Positions 1-6,492 of a DNA stretch of 7,732 nt are shown here, piece by piece; position 1 is the first letter of the stretch, and each line of letters opens with the position of its first letter. Source of the DNA: an uncultured Eubacteriales bacterium (GTDB lineage: Bacteria > Bacillota_A > Clostridia > Christensenellales > Aristaeellaceae); the NCBI GenBank assembly GCA_900321945.1, contig ONXY01000435.1:1-7732 (forward strand). The letters run 5' to 3'. The notes beneath the pieces are model-generated. The model saw only the letters and a list, made by a program, of their open reading frames with translations, searched no databases and was not told the DNA's origin. The translations under genes were made by a program, and so were the position numbers.

Positions 1-1128
1 GCAGTCGCCGAATTTCCCCAGGTATTCGTACTCGATATGGCAGGAATACAGGGACGGAACGGGCCTGATCATCTCAAAGGGATCGCCGTCCCCGTCCGTG
101 CCGCGCACCGAAAAGCCGTCCATGTTATGCCGCAGCTTTCCCTCGCCCAGAAGGATAAAGCGCTTCGCATTCGGAAGGGAGCGCACCGTGACCGGAAGTT
201 CTCCCGAATCGTAGGTTCCCGACTCCACTTCCGCCCGGACGTTCGCGCGCTCCCATTCGTACCAGTCCGGGATATGCGGAAACTCCGTCTCTCCGGATTC
301 GGCGCGGAGCTCTCCCAGCTCCGTATACTGCCAGCGCTTCCCGCAGGCGCGGCAGAACAGCGCCGTTCCTTCGGAGGCCATGCGGTATTCGGTTCCGCAG
401 GCAGGGCACTGATACAGCACTTTCTCCAGCCCTTCGGCACGCTTTTTATATCTGACGCGGATGCCGCGCGCCTTCTGCCAGGCGTAATCATCGTACTGAA
501 ACGCGGCGGTCAGGCGGGCGTTGATCTCTTCCGGAGAAGCCGCCTCCAGCTCCTCCGGCGTGAACTGCAGGGTCATTTCCGCCTCCGTCGGCCGGACGCC
601 GCGCTTATGCAGATTCCAGAACGGGGAGTCGATATGATGCCCGTGGCAGATCAGCGTGACCACGGGGACGCGCAGAAATCTGCACAGCGTTCCGAGAGAG
701 GCGGGCAGAACCGCCGTCGTGCCGCAGAGCGAATAGCGCGCTTCCGGATAGATCATGCAGATATCGCCGTTCTGAACGACGCGCCGGATCTGGCGGACCA
801 GCATTACGTCGTTGGTGAACTTGCGCTTGCAGATGCAGCCGACGCCGCGCAGAAGCTTCTCGCGGCCGATGAAACCGTCGATGGCCACGATCGGGTTGGC
901 GCGATGGGGGAAAATGGCCGTCATCGCCACCTTGAAGTCAAAAAACGCGTTGTGGTTGCAGAGCAGCACATAGGGCGGCTTCAGGCCTTCCGTCCGCGTC
1001 TTTGTGATTTTTGTCCGGTGCAGCAGCACGTCCGGCACGCTCAGAAGAATCGTAAGCGGACGCAGATACCAGGCGGTGCGCTTCGGCGGCGCCTTCATAT
1101 CGAACCGTTCCAGAGCCTGCTGATTCAT
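1..1128 (-). CDS. PlsC-like acyltransferase with C-terminal zinc ribbon (3' end outside window)
   Basis: Probable membrane-associated acyltransferase of the 1-acylglycerol-3-phosphate acyltransferase (PlsC/LPLAT) superfamily, which moves an acyl group from acyl-CoA or acyl-ACP onto a glycerolipid hydroxyl. The 376 visible codons are open to the window edge. The catalytic H-x4-D motif is NHNAFFD (His59, Asp64). YPEARYS at 127-133 fits the FPEGxRS substrate-binding block, with Ala-Arg replacing Gly-Thr. A hydrophobic stretch (about 20-36) precedes the domain. After the roughly 210-residue catalytic part comes a four-Cys zinc ribbon (CPAC at 241-244, CRAC at 259-262) and then at least 110 further residues, so the protein is far longer than the usual PlsC of about 240 residues. 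ATG at 1128 is chosen because AGGGGGG lies 5 nt upstream; the ATG at 1133 hits a stop at once. It lies 25 bp after the glycosyltransferase gene, so the two are probably cotranscribed. The acyl donor and acceptor cannot be told from sequence. Confidence 0.85.
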   Translation of the reverse strand, partial: MNQQALERFDMKAPPKRTAWYLRPLTILLSVPDVLLHRTKITKTRTEGLKPPYVLLCNHNAFFDFKVAMTAIFPHRANPIVAIDGFIGREKLLRGVGCICKRKFTNDVMLVRQIRRVVQNGDICMIYPEARYSLCGTTAVLPASLGTLCRFLRVPVVTLICHGHHIDSPFWNLHKRGVRPTEAEMTLQFTPEELEAASPEEINARLTAAFQYDDYAWQKARGIRVRYKKRAEGLEKVLYQCPACGTEYRMASEGTALFCRACGKRWQYTELGELRAESGETEFPHIPDWYEWERANVRAEVESGTYDSGELPVTVRSLPNAKRFILLGEGKLRHNMDGFSVRGTDGDGDPFEMIRPVPSLYSCHIEYEYLGKFGDC

Positions 1129-1153
1129 CCCATCCCCCCTGACGCCGCGTCCG

Positions 1154-2320
1154 TCAGGCGGACGGGGCTTTTCTGCTTTTCAGAACGTCTTCATACGCCC
1201 GGAGCATATTTTCCACGAAATGCCGGTCGCTGAACTCATCCGCTCTCCGCGCGGCCGCTTCTCCCATCCGGTCCCGCAGCGCCCGGTCCCGGAGTATCTC
1301 CGCGACATGCCCGGTGAATTCGGATTCGGTCCGGAAAGTATACCCGTTGACCCCGTTCTCCAGCACGCCGAGCAGACTGGCGTCCTCCCGGCAGACCAGC
1401 GGCAGACCGCAGGACATCGCCTCCAGGTAGGACATGCTGTGAACCTCGAAAACGGAGGCGGAGACAAAAACGTCTCCCATGGCGTAATACCTGTACACCT
1501 CGTCGGGCGGAATCCGGCCCGTGAAGGTCACGCGGTCTTTCAGCCCGCTGTCCGCGGCATATTTCTCCAGCCGTTTCCGGTCCGGCCCGTCGCCCACGAT
1601 CAGCAGCTGCGCCTCCGGCAGCTCCCGGATCAGGGAGGGAAGGAACCGCAGGATCTCCATGATGTTCTTTTCCCGGCTGACGCGCGTGATCATCACCAGG
1701 GTGAAGCCGTTGTCCTTCAGGCCCCACTGCCTGAAAAGCTCCGCTTTTTCCGCGGGGGACACGGGCTTCCGGTACCTCTCCAGCCGGATGCCGTTGGGAA
1801 CCAGAACGATCCTGTCGGTCACGGAGAGAAGCTGCGGAAAGGACCGGGCTTTTTCCGACGGAACCGTTACCGCGGCCGCGTTCCGGTAGAACCGCTTTCC
1901 GATCGCGTTCATGAGCCCGCGTACGGGCGGCGTCTCATGAAAACGGCCGAAGGCATAGTACGCGTAATCCGTATGCACCGTCATGACAAGCGGCGCCTCC
2001 GCTCCGGCGGCGACGGCGCGGGCCATCCGGGCGACGGTGCCCTCCGTGTGCAGGTGAACCAGATCCGGCTTCCAGCGGATCAGCTCGTCCAGAAGGGGAT
2101 CGGAACGGATCAGGCTGAAACGGACGTCGGGATACACATGGGAGGGATGCGAACCGATCAGATAACAGTTTCCCTCCCGGCGGGATTTTCCGCAGTCGGA
2201 CAGCGTGAGGACCTTCACCTCATGGCCGAGACCGCGCATCCCGTTCTCCAGAACGGTCACCACGTTGGCAACGCCGTTGGTCGAAAAATGGTAAGCATCC
2301 GATGCGAGGAGTATTTTCAT
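1154..2320 (-). CDS. GT4-family glycosyltransferase, probable glycolipid synthesis
   Basis: A 388-residue retaining glycosyltransferase of the GT-B fold, family GT4, which transfers a sugar from a nucleotide-sugar to an acceptor at the cytoplasmic membrane face. The N-terminal Rossmann domain starts MKILLASDAY and carries the glycine loop NGVANV (15-20). HLHTEG (89-94) and VMTVHTDYAYYAF (112-124) are typical acceptor-side segments. The C-terminal donor domain has ITRVSREKNI (211-220), VGDGPDRKRLE (242-252) and the E-x7-E signature in FEVHSMSYLEAMSCGLP (Glu292, Glu300). This layout resembles clostridial and bacillar diacylglycerol glucosyltransferases, and the adjacent PlsC-like gene fits lipid assembly. 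The actual sugar and acceptor are inferred, not shown. ATG 2320 has AAGAGG 8 nt upstream. A 100-bp gap with inverted repeats separates it from the CoA ligase gene. Capsular or other glycan transfer is a possible alternative role. Confidence 0.85.
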   Translation of the reverse strand: MKILLASDAYHFSTNGVANVVTVLENGMRGLGHEVKVLTLSDCGKSRREGNCYLIGSHPSHVYPDVRFSLIRSDPLLDELIRWKPDLVHLHTEGTVARMARAVAAGAEAPLVMTVHTDYAYYAFGRFHETPPVRGLMNAIGKRFYRNAAAVTVPSEKARSFPQLLSVTDRIVLVPNGIRLERYRKPVSPAEKAELFRQWGLKDNGFTLVMITRVSREKNIMEILRFLPSLIRELPEAQLLIVGDGPDRKRLEKYAADSGLKDRVTFTGRIPPDEVYRYYAMGDVFVSASVFEVHSMSYLEAMSCGLPLVCREDASLLGVLENGVNGYTFRTESEFTGHVAEILRDRALRDRMGEAAARRADEFSDRHFVENMLRAYEDVLKSRKAPSA

Positions 2321-2358
2321 TCAATGAACCTCTTCTTCAATACGCGGATTTCCGTACG

Positions 2359-2397
2359 AAGCGCCGGTCCGAACCGGCGTTCCGCTCCGGGGCGCTT
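2359..2397 (-). other. Overlapping inverted repeats between the CoA ligase and glycosyltransferase genes
   Basis: Two alternative hairpins share bases. CGCCGGT (2362-2368) pairs with ACCGGCG (2373-2379) around a 4-nt loop, a perfect 7-bp stem. AAGCGCC (2359-2365) pairs with GGCGCTT (2391-2397), also 7 bp. Both use 2362-2365, so they exclude each other. On the minus strand neither stem is followed by a run of T, so this does not look like an intrinsic terminator. It may be an mRNA processing or stability element, or a partial attenuator, between the ior-paaK part and the lipid genes. No promoter was found in this gap. Confidence 0.4.
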
Positions 2398-2420
2398 TCG
2401 CGGCTCTTCGATCCGCCGGG

Positions 2421-3656
2421 TCAGTCGTAACGCTCGTCGATCACGCGCTTCGTTTTCTTTTCACTCCGGGGCAGCAGACCGTTTTCAACCACCTTGACCA
2501 GGGGCGTAAAGCCGATGACGCTCTTGACCTTCGCGGCGACGCGGCCCGCCAGATCCATGAAGTCCACGGAGCCGTTCGTCTCCACATAAATCCGCATGGT
2601 ATCCTTTCCGTCCAGATGGGAGATGCGGATCTGGTACTCGCTGCTGACCTCGGGGAAGGACTGCAGGATTTCCTCAATCTGGCTGGGGAACACGTTGACG
2701 CCCTTGATCTTCATCATGTCGTCGGTGCGGCCCATGATGGTGTCCAGGCGGGGGAAACGGCTTCCGCAGGGGCATTCGCCGGGAATGATGCGGGACAGGT
2801 CGTGGGTGCGGTAGCGGATCAGCGGCGCGCCCTCCTTGACCAGCGTGGTGATGACGATCTCACCCATTTCTCCGTCCGGCACGGGCCGGAGGGTCTGCGG
2901 ATCGATGATCTCGATATAAAGATAATCATCCCAGCAGTGCATGCCGGTATTGTATTTGCAGTTGATCCCGATGCCGGGGCCGTAGATCTCGGTCAGACCG
3001 TAAATATCGTACAGCTCGATGCCCAGGCCTTCCGCAATGCGCCGGCGCATTTTCGCGCTCCAGCGCTCGGACCCGATGACGCCCTTCTTCAGCCGGATTT
3101 TATTCTTAATCCCGCGCTTCTCGATCTCTTCCGTCAGCAGCAGGGCGTAGGAGGAGGTGGAGCACAGCACGGTCGAGCCCATATCCTGCATCATCTGCAG
3201 CTGCTTTTCCGTGTTGCCGGGGCCCATGGGAATCACCATCGCGCCCAGTTTTTCCGCGCCGTTCTGGAAACCGATGCCGGCGGTCCAAAGACCGTAGCCG
3301 GGAGTGACCTGAATGCGGTCCATGGGCGTGATGCCGGCGAACTCATAGCAGCGGGCAAACATGACCGCCCAGTCCTCCACGTCCTTCGCGGTGTAGGGGA
3401 TAATCACGGGCAGACCGGTCGTGCCGGAGGAGGAGTGAATGCGGACGATGTCCTTTTCCGGGGCGGTCATCAGGCCCAGCGGATAGGCGTCCCGCAGGTC
3501 GCTTTTTTCGGAGAAGGGCAGCTGTTCGAATTCTTCGGGGCTGTTTACGGAGCTGATGCCCGCCTCTTCGAGCTTTTTGCCATAGAAGCTTCCGGCGGAG
3601 CGGAGCGCCTCGATCTGATGGTTCACCTGTGCCAGCTGTTCCGGAGAAATACGCAT
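2421..3656 (-). CDS. paaK: Phenylacetate-CoA ligase-type aryl-acid CoA ligase (AMP-forming)
   Basis: A 411-residue cytoplasmic adenylate-forming enzyme that activates an aryl acetate (phenylacetate, indoleacetate or similar) with ATP and CoA via an acyl-AMP. The P-loop is HSSSGTTGLP (74-83). The aromatic/adenine region is YDIYGLTEIYGPG (216-228), with the acyl-adenylate motif YRTHD at 282-286. The hinge into the small C-terminal domain is GRTDDMMKIKGVNVFP (309-324), and the likely catalytic lysine lies in EKKTKRV (399-405). CPCGSRFPR (295-303) is typical of PaaK. The protein starts close to the helix that precedes the FYxKKL segment, so it lacks roughly the first 15 residues of common PaaK proteins of about 430 residues. 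ATG 3656 is supported by AAGGA about 8 nt upstream. It sits 34 bp after iorB, a neighbourhood common in anaerobes that ferment aromatic amino acids. The ligase may recycle free aryl acetates made from the Ior product. Substrate preference is not visible. Confidence 0.92.
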   Translation of the reverse strand: MRISPEQLAQVNHQIEALRSAGSFYGKKLEEAGISSVNSPEEFEQLPFSEKSDLRDAYPLGLMTAPEKDIVRIHSSSGTTGLPVIIPYTAKDVEDWAVMFARCYEFAGITPMDRIQVTPGYGLWTAGIGFQNGAEKLGAMVIPMGPGNTEKQLQMMQDMGSTVLCSTSSYALLLTEEIEKRGIKNKIRLKKGVIGSERWSAKMRRRIAEGLGIELYDIYGLTEIYGPGIGINCKYNTGMHCWDDYLYIEIIDPQTLRPVPDGEMGEIVITTLVKEGAPLIRYRTHDLSRIIPGECPCGSRFPRLDTIMGRTDDMMKIKGVNVFPSQIEEILQSFPEVSSEYQIRISHLDGKDTMRIYVETNGSVDFMDLAGRVAAKVKSVIGFTPLVKVVENGLLPRSEKKTKRVIDERYD

Positions 3657-3690
3657 GTTTCTTTCCTTCTTTCTGTCTTTTTATGCGGGA

Positions 3691-4272
3691 TTACAGATTC
3701 CGGCCGGCCCATGCCAGCGCGCGGAAATTGAGCTCGTGGAATCTTTCGGGGATTCTCCGCAGGACCGCGGAACGGATTTCGTCTTCCGTAAGCCCCAGCG
3801 CGCCGCTCTTCAGCGCCGCGCCGAGAAGTATCAGATTGAGAACCTTCGGGGATCCCACGTCCCGCAGAGCCGATTCGGCGTCCACCACCATCAGGTTCCG
3901 GACGTGAGCCCGCAGAAAACGGATCATTTCCTCCGCCGAATAGGAAGAGCCGCCGAGGGTGGCCGTGACCGGCATCACAGGACGGGAGGAGACCACGATC
4001 TGGCCGCCTTCCTTCAGATAAGGCAGCATACGCACCGCCTCGCCGGGTTCGAAGGCCAGAATCAGATCCGCCTCTCCCCGGGCGATCATCGGGGAATACA
4101 CGCCTTCGCCCAGCCGCAGATGGCTGAAAACGCTGCCGCCCCGCTGAGCCATTCCGATGGTTTCGGCGCTCATGACGGGCACGCCCTTTTCCATGGCCGC
4201 GTCGGAAATCAGCCGGGAAGCCAGAACGGTCCCCTGGCCGCCCACGCCGCACAGCACGATGTCCTTACGCAT
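3691..4272 (-). CDS. iorB: Indolepyruvate:ferredoxin oxidoreductase, beta subunit
   Basis: A 193-residue subunit corresponding to the gamma-type domain of 2-oxoacid:ferredoxin oxidoreductases. With IorA it converts aryl pyruvates (indolepyruvate, phenylpyruvate, hydroxyphenylpyruvate) plus CoA into aryl-acetyl-CoA, CO2 and reduced ferredoxin in the cytoplasm. The N-terminus MRKDIVLCGVGGQGTVLAS holds the GxGGQG signature. It is followed by AETIGMAQRGGSVFSHLRLG (about 42-61), strongly conserved in the family, and by PGEAVRMLPYLKEGG (about 79-93). Length is normal for IorB. An in-frame ATG at 4296 would add 8 residues, but ATG 4272 has AGGGAGG 8 nt upstream and gives the usual family N-terminus, so it is chosen. 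The start overlaps the end of iorA by 8 bp (shared ATGCGTAA), which indicates translational coupling and stoichiometric production. Confidence 0.95.
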   Translation of the reverse strand: MRKDIVLCGVGGQGTVLASRLISDAAMEKGVPVMSAETIGMAQRGGSVFSHLRLGEGVYSPMIARGEADLILAFEPGEAVRMLPYLKEGGQIVVSSRPVMPVTATLGGSSYSAEEMIRFLRAHVRNLMVVDAESALRDVGSPKVLNLILLGAALKSGALGLTEDEIRSAVLRRIPERFHELNFRALAWAGRNL

Positions 4273-6076
4273 GAGGCTCACCTCCCTGAATCGCATGCAC
4301 CGGGCAGATCCGCGCGCACAGGCCGCAGCCGGCGCACTGGGCGGGATCCGCCGCCGCCTTTCCGTCCGCGAAGGTCAGCGCGGGGCAGCCGAGCTCCCGG
4401 ACGCACTTCCTGCATCCGACGCATAAGGCGGGATCCACGGTTACCCGCCCCTGCGGCTTCGAGAGCACCACGCAGGGGGAGCGGAAGATCACGGCCTTGA
4501 CGCCCGGCAGGTCCGCGATGCGCCGGACCGTTTCCACCGCGAGGGCGTGATCCAGAGGATCCACGGTCTCAACCGTCTCCACGCCCACGCCGCGCAGCGC
4601 GCTCTCAATGCTCACCCGTCCGCCGGCGTTTCCCATCATGGTTATCCCGGTGCCGGGATGGGGCTGGTGTCCCGTCATGGCGGTGGTGGAATTGTCCAGC
4701 ACGATCAGCGTGAAATCCGCTCTGTTGTACACCGCGTTGACAACGCCCGGAAGCGCGGAGGCGAAGAACGTGGAGTCGCCCACGAAAGCGAAACAGGAGG
4801 TTTCCCCGTCGAGATGATTCACCGCCTGGGCGATGCCGAGACCCGCGCCCATGCACAGGCAGGTGTCGACCATGTCCAGGGGCTGCGCGTTGCCCAGCGT
4901 GTAGCAGCCGATATCGCCGCAGAAGATGGTCTTCCGGCCTTTCATGGCCTGTTTGACGGCGTAGAAGGAAGCCCGGTGGGGACATCCGGCGCACAGCACC
5001 GGAGGGCGGACCGGCAGGGGCGGCAGCTCCGGCACGGCCCGCGCGGGAAGGCTTACGCCCAGGAAGGACGCCAGGGCGGAGAGAACGCCGTCCCGGGTGT
5101 TTTCTCCGGCGGCGGGCATATGACCGGTCTGCCTGCCGAAAATCTTCGTTTTCAGACCGTATTTGCCGCAGACGTAGATCAGATTCCGCTCAAGGACGGG
5201 ATCCAGCTCCTCCAGACAGAGCACCTCGTCCAGATCCCGCAGGAAGCGGACCGCGGCCTCCTCCGGGAAGGGAAAGGGAACCCCCACCTTGAACAGCGGC
5301 GTTTCGCCCAGTTTCTTCCGGGCTTCCATGGCGTAGGTAAAGCTGATGCCGGAGGCGGCTACGCCCTTCTTCGCGCCGGGGGCGCCGGGAAAAACCGGGT
5401 TAAGGGGGCTGCCCGAAAGCACGGCGCTCAGCTCCGCGTTGCGTTTTTCAATTTTCAGATGGTTCTGAAAGCTGAGCCGGGGGAAGATGACCCAGCGGCC
5501 GGAATCCTTCACGAACCCTTCGGGAACGTTTCTGTAATACTCCTCCGGATCCTTCACCTGAATGGAGGCGTATCCGTGGGAAACCCGGGTGGTGGGCCGC
5601 AGGATCACGGGGGTCTGATACTTTTCGGAAAAATCAAAAGCGGCCAGGATCATATCGTAGGCTTCCTGAGCGGAGGAGGGATCGAACACCGGCGCCTTGG
5701 CGAAGGCGGCGAAAGTGCGCGTGTCCTGCTCGGTCTGGGAGGAGATGGGGCCGGGATCGTCCGCCGCGAGCACGACCAGGCCGCCCTTTACGCCGATATA
5801 GCTCAGGCACATGAAGGGATCGGACGCCACGTTCAGGCCCATCTGTTTCATGGTCACCAGCGCCCGGGCTCCGGAATAAGCCGCGCCGCCGGCGATTTCC
5901 ATGGCTGTTTTCTCATTGACCGACCATTCCACGTATACGTTTCCGGGCCGGCGCTTCGCCACCGTTTCCAGCACCTCGGTACTGGGCGTACCGGGATAAC
6001 CGCAGACCAGGTTCACCCCGGCGGCGATCGCGCCGAGCGCGATGGCTTCGTTTCCCATCAGGAATTCACGATGCAA
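4265..6076 (-). CDS. iorA: Indolepyruvate:ferredoxin oxidoreductase, alpha subunit
   Basis: The catalytic subunit of the IorAB complex, thiamine diphosphate dependent and iron-sulfur containing. It is 603 residues from the TTG start and normal in length. The N-terminal pyrimidine-binding domain has MGNEAIALGA, GYPGTPSTE (26-34) and SVNEKTAMEIAGGA (52-65). A middle domain follows. The ThDP/PP domain begins with CAGCPHR (362-368), includes GDIGCYTLG and carries the diphosphate/metal motif from GDSTFF (433) to the Asn of VLDN (462). The C-terminus is a two-cluster ferredoxin domain: Cys552, 555, 558 and 564 with an unusually spaced first motif (C-x2-C-x2-C-x5-C), then Cys581, 584, 587 and 591 in the regular C-x2-C-x2-C-x3-C-P form. 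An ATG at 6094 is in frame and would give 609 residues, but no ribosome site precedes it. AAGGAGGG lies inside that extension, 7 nt before TTG 6076, so I take TTG as the start. It is the first gene of the cluster, with its own promoter at 6218-6246. Confidence 0.95.
   Translation of the reverse strand: MHREFLMGNEAIALGAIAAGVNLVCGYPGTPSTEVLETVAKRRPGNVYVEWSVNEKTAMEIAGGAAYSGARALVTMKQMGLNVASDPFMCLSYIGVKGGLVVLAADDPGPISSQTEQDTRTFAAFAKAPVFDPSSAQEAYDMILAAFDFSEKYQTPVILRPTTRVSHGYASIQVKDPEEYYRNVPEGFVKDSGRWVIFPRLSFQNHLKIEKRNAELSAVLSGSPLNPVFPGAPGAKKGVAASGISFTYAMEARKKLGETPLFKVGVPFPFPEEAAVRFLRDLDEVLCLEELDPVLERNLIYVCGKYGLKTKIFGRQTGHMPAAGENTRDGVLSALASFLGVSLPARAVPELPPLPVRPPVLCAGCPHRASFYAVKQAMKGRKTIFCGDIGCYTLGNAQPLDMVDTCLCMGAGLGIAQAVNHLDGETSCFAFVGDSTFFASALPGVVNAVYNRADFTLIVLDNSTTAMTGHQPHPGTGITMMGNAGGRVSIESALRGVGVETVETVDPLDHALAVETVRRIADLPGVKAVIFRSPCVVLSKPQGRVTVDPALCVGCRKCVRELGCPALTFADGKAAADPAQCAGCGLCARICPVHAIQGGEPHA
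4281..4287 (-). promoter_or_regulatory. Shine-Dalgarno site of iorB
   Basis: AGGGAGG on the minus strand lies 8 nt before ATG 4272 and inside the last codons of iorA. It decides between the two in-frame ATGs (4272 and 4296), because the site is downstream of the longer start. Confidence 0.75.
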
Positions 6077-6083
6077 AAGGTTT

Positions 6084-6091
6084 CCCTCCTT
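6084..6091 (-). promoter_or_regulatory. Shine-Dalgarno site deciding the iorA TTG start
   Basis: AAGGAGGG on the minus strand, 7 nt upstream of TTG 6076, is the strongest ribosome-binding site in the window. It overlaps codons 2-4 of the longer frame that starts at ATG 6094, so it cannot serve that ATG. Confidence 0.7.
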
Positions 6092-6114
6092 CATGGAACG
6101 GATTCCGTATTCCG

Positions 6115-6136
6115 ACGGCGGAGCCGCCGTTTTTTT
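6115..6136 (+). terminator. Terminator-like hairpin plus T-run (plus strand), inside the iorA leader
   Basis: ACGGCG (6115-6120) pairs with CGCCGT (6125-6130) around GAGC, followed directly by T residues through 6136. In form this is an intrinsic terminator for plus-strand transcription. No plus-strand gene lies to its left in the window, so it could only stop antisense transcripts leaving the iorA region before they reach the plus-strand genes. On the minus strand the same sequence is a leader hairpin preceded by an A-run, about 20 nt before ATG 6094 and 38 nt before TTG 6076. Confidence 0.45.
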
Positions 6137-6217
6137 CGATTTCCGCGCGGGTTTCCGGATTCCTCCCCGCGGCGCGTCCGGAAAGCGCCGGCCGAAGGAT
6201 GCGCGGTCAACTTTTAT

Positions 6218-6246
6218 ATTGTATCACCGGAACGCCGTCCCAACAA
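6218..6246 (-). promoter_or_regulatory. Sigma-A type promoter for iorA
   Basis: On the minus strand, TTGTTG (6246-6241) is followed after exactly 17 bp by TACAAT (6223-6218), with a TG one base before the -10 (TGATACAAT), an extended -10. Transcription should start near 6211, giving a leader of about 117 nt to ATG 6094 or 135 nt to TTG 6076. The AT-rich -10 stands out in very GC-rich surroundings. It probably drives iorA-iorB-paaK and perhaps the two lipid genes beyond. Confidence 0.75.
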
Positions 6247-6250
6247 GAGC

Positions 6251-6296
6251 GTTTCGGGTCCGGCGCGGAGAAAGTTTCGGGTCCGGCGCGGAGAAG
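6251..6296. repeat. Tandem duplication of a 23-bp unit
   Basis: Two adjacent 23-bp units, 6251-6273 and 6274-6296, both begin GTTTCGGGTCCGG and continue CGCGGAGAA; only the last base differs (A versus G). The array begins 5 bp upstream of the iorA -35 element and lies between the two divergent promoters, a position suited to a regulator binding twice at about two helical turns. A neutral slippage duplication is equally possible. Confidence 0.85.
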
Positions 6297-6313
6297 GCGC
6301 AGCCGGACACGCG

Positions 6314-6329
6314 GTCCGCGAAAGCGGAC
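6314..6329. other. Hairpin with GAAA tetraloop
   Basis: GTCCGC (6314-6319), GAAA (6320-6323), GCGGAC (6324-6329) forms a perfect 6-bp stem capped, on the plus strand, by a GNRA loop. It lies upstream of both predicted transcription starts, so it may not be transcribed from them. As DNA it is a short inverted repeat between the divergent promoters. Confidence 0.5.
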
Positions 6330-6358
6330 GGCCGATCCGGACACGGCCGCAGCCGGCC

Positions 6359-6387
6359 TTGACTCGGAACCCGCCGGGGAGTAGAAT
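6359..6387 (+). promoter_or_regulatory. Sigma-A type promoter for the ParB/HAD gene pair
   Basis: TTGACT (6359-6364), 17 bp, TAGAAT (6382-6387), followed by AAAA. Transcription should begin about 6394. That places the in-frame ATG at 6391 at or before the transcript's 5' end and supports the downstream ATG at 6493 as the true start, leaving a leader of about 99 nt. Confidence 0.75.
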
Positions 6388-6492
6388 AAAATGGAACAGT
6401 CCTCTGCAAAAACAAGGTTCCGCACCCTGCCCGCGGCGGCGCGGCCCGGTTCCGGAAGGCCGGACACGGCGTCGGAGAAACGGAGTGAAACG

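Larger units (their letters stand above)
6077..6492. other. Divergent intergenic control region
   Basis: This stretch of about 416 bp separates iorA (minus) from the ParB/HAD gene (plus). It holds the iorA leader with a strong hairpin (6115-6130), the iorA promoter (6218-6246), a 23-bp tandem duplication (6251-6296), a GAAA-loop hairpin (6314-6329), the plus-strand promoter (6359-6387) and a 99-nt leader for the plus-strand gene. CCGGACACG occurs at 6303-6311, 6337-6345 and 6460-6468. Open frames crossing it lack ribosome sites and recognisable sequence, so I see no gene here. No T-box consensus or riboswitch was recognised. Confidence 0.75.

Noticed and set aside
1151..1165. Terminator between the glycosyltransferase and PlsC-like genes
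   Set aside because: The inverted repeat CCGTC/GACGG is only 5 bp and has no T-run; the genes are 25 bp apart with a good ribosome site, as expected within an operon.
37..1233. 398-codon plus-strand open frame opposite the PlsC-like gene
   Set aside because: The minus-strand frame carries HX4D, YPEA and zinc-ribbon motifs. The plus frame is arginine- and histidine-rich without recognisable domains.
6251..6296. CRISPR array or replication-origin iterons
   Set aside because: There are only two adjacent units with no spacers, no cas genes and no replication gene nearby.
6042..6384. Small plus-strand open frames in the divergent region
   Set aside because: They cross the tandem repeat and the iorA promoter, lack ribosome sites and resemble no family.
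6391..6492. N-terminal extension of the ParB/HAD protein from ATG 6391
   Set aside because: The predicted transcription start (about 6394) falls at this ATG, no ribosome site precedes it, and the 34 extra residues are low in complexity. ATG 6493 has GGAG at 7 nt.
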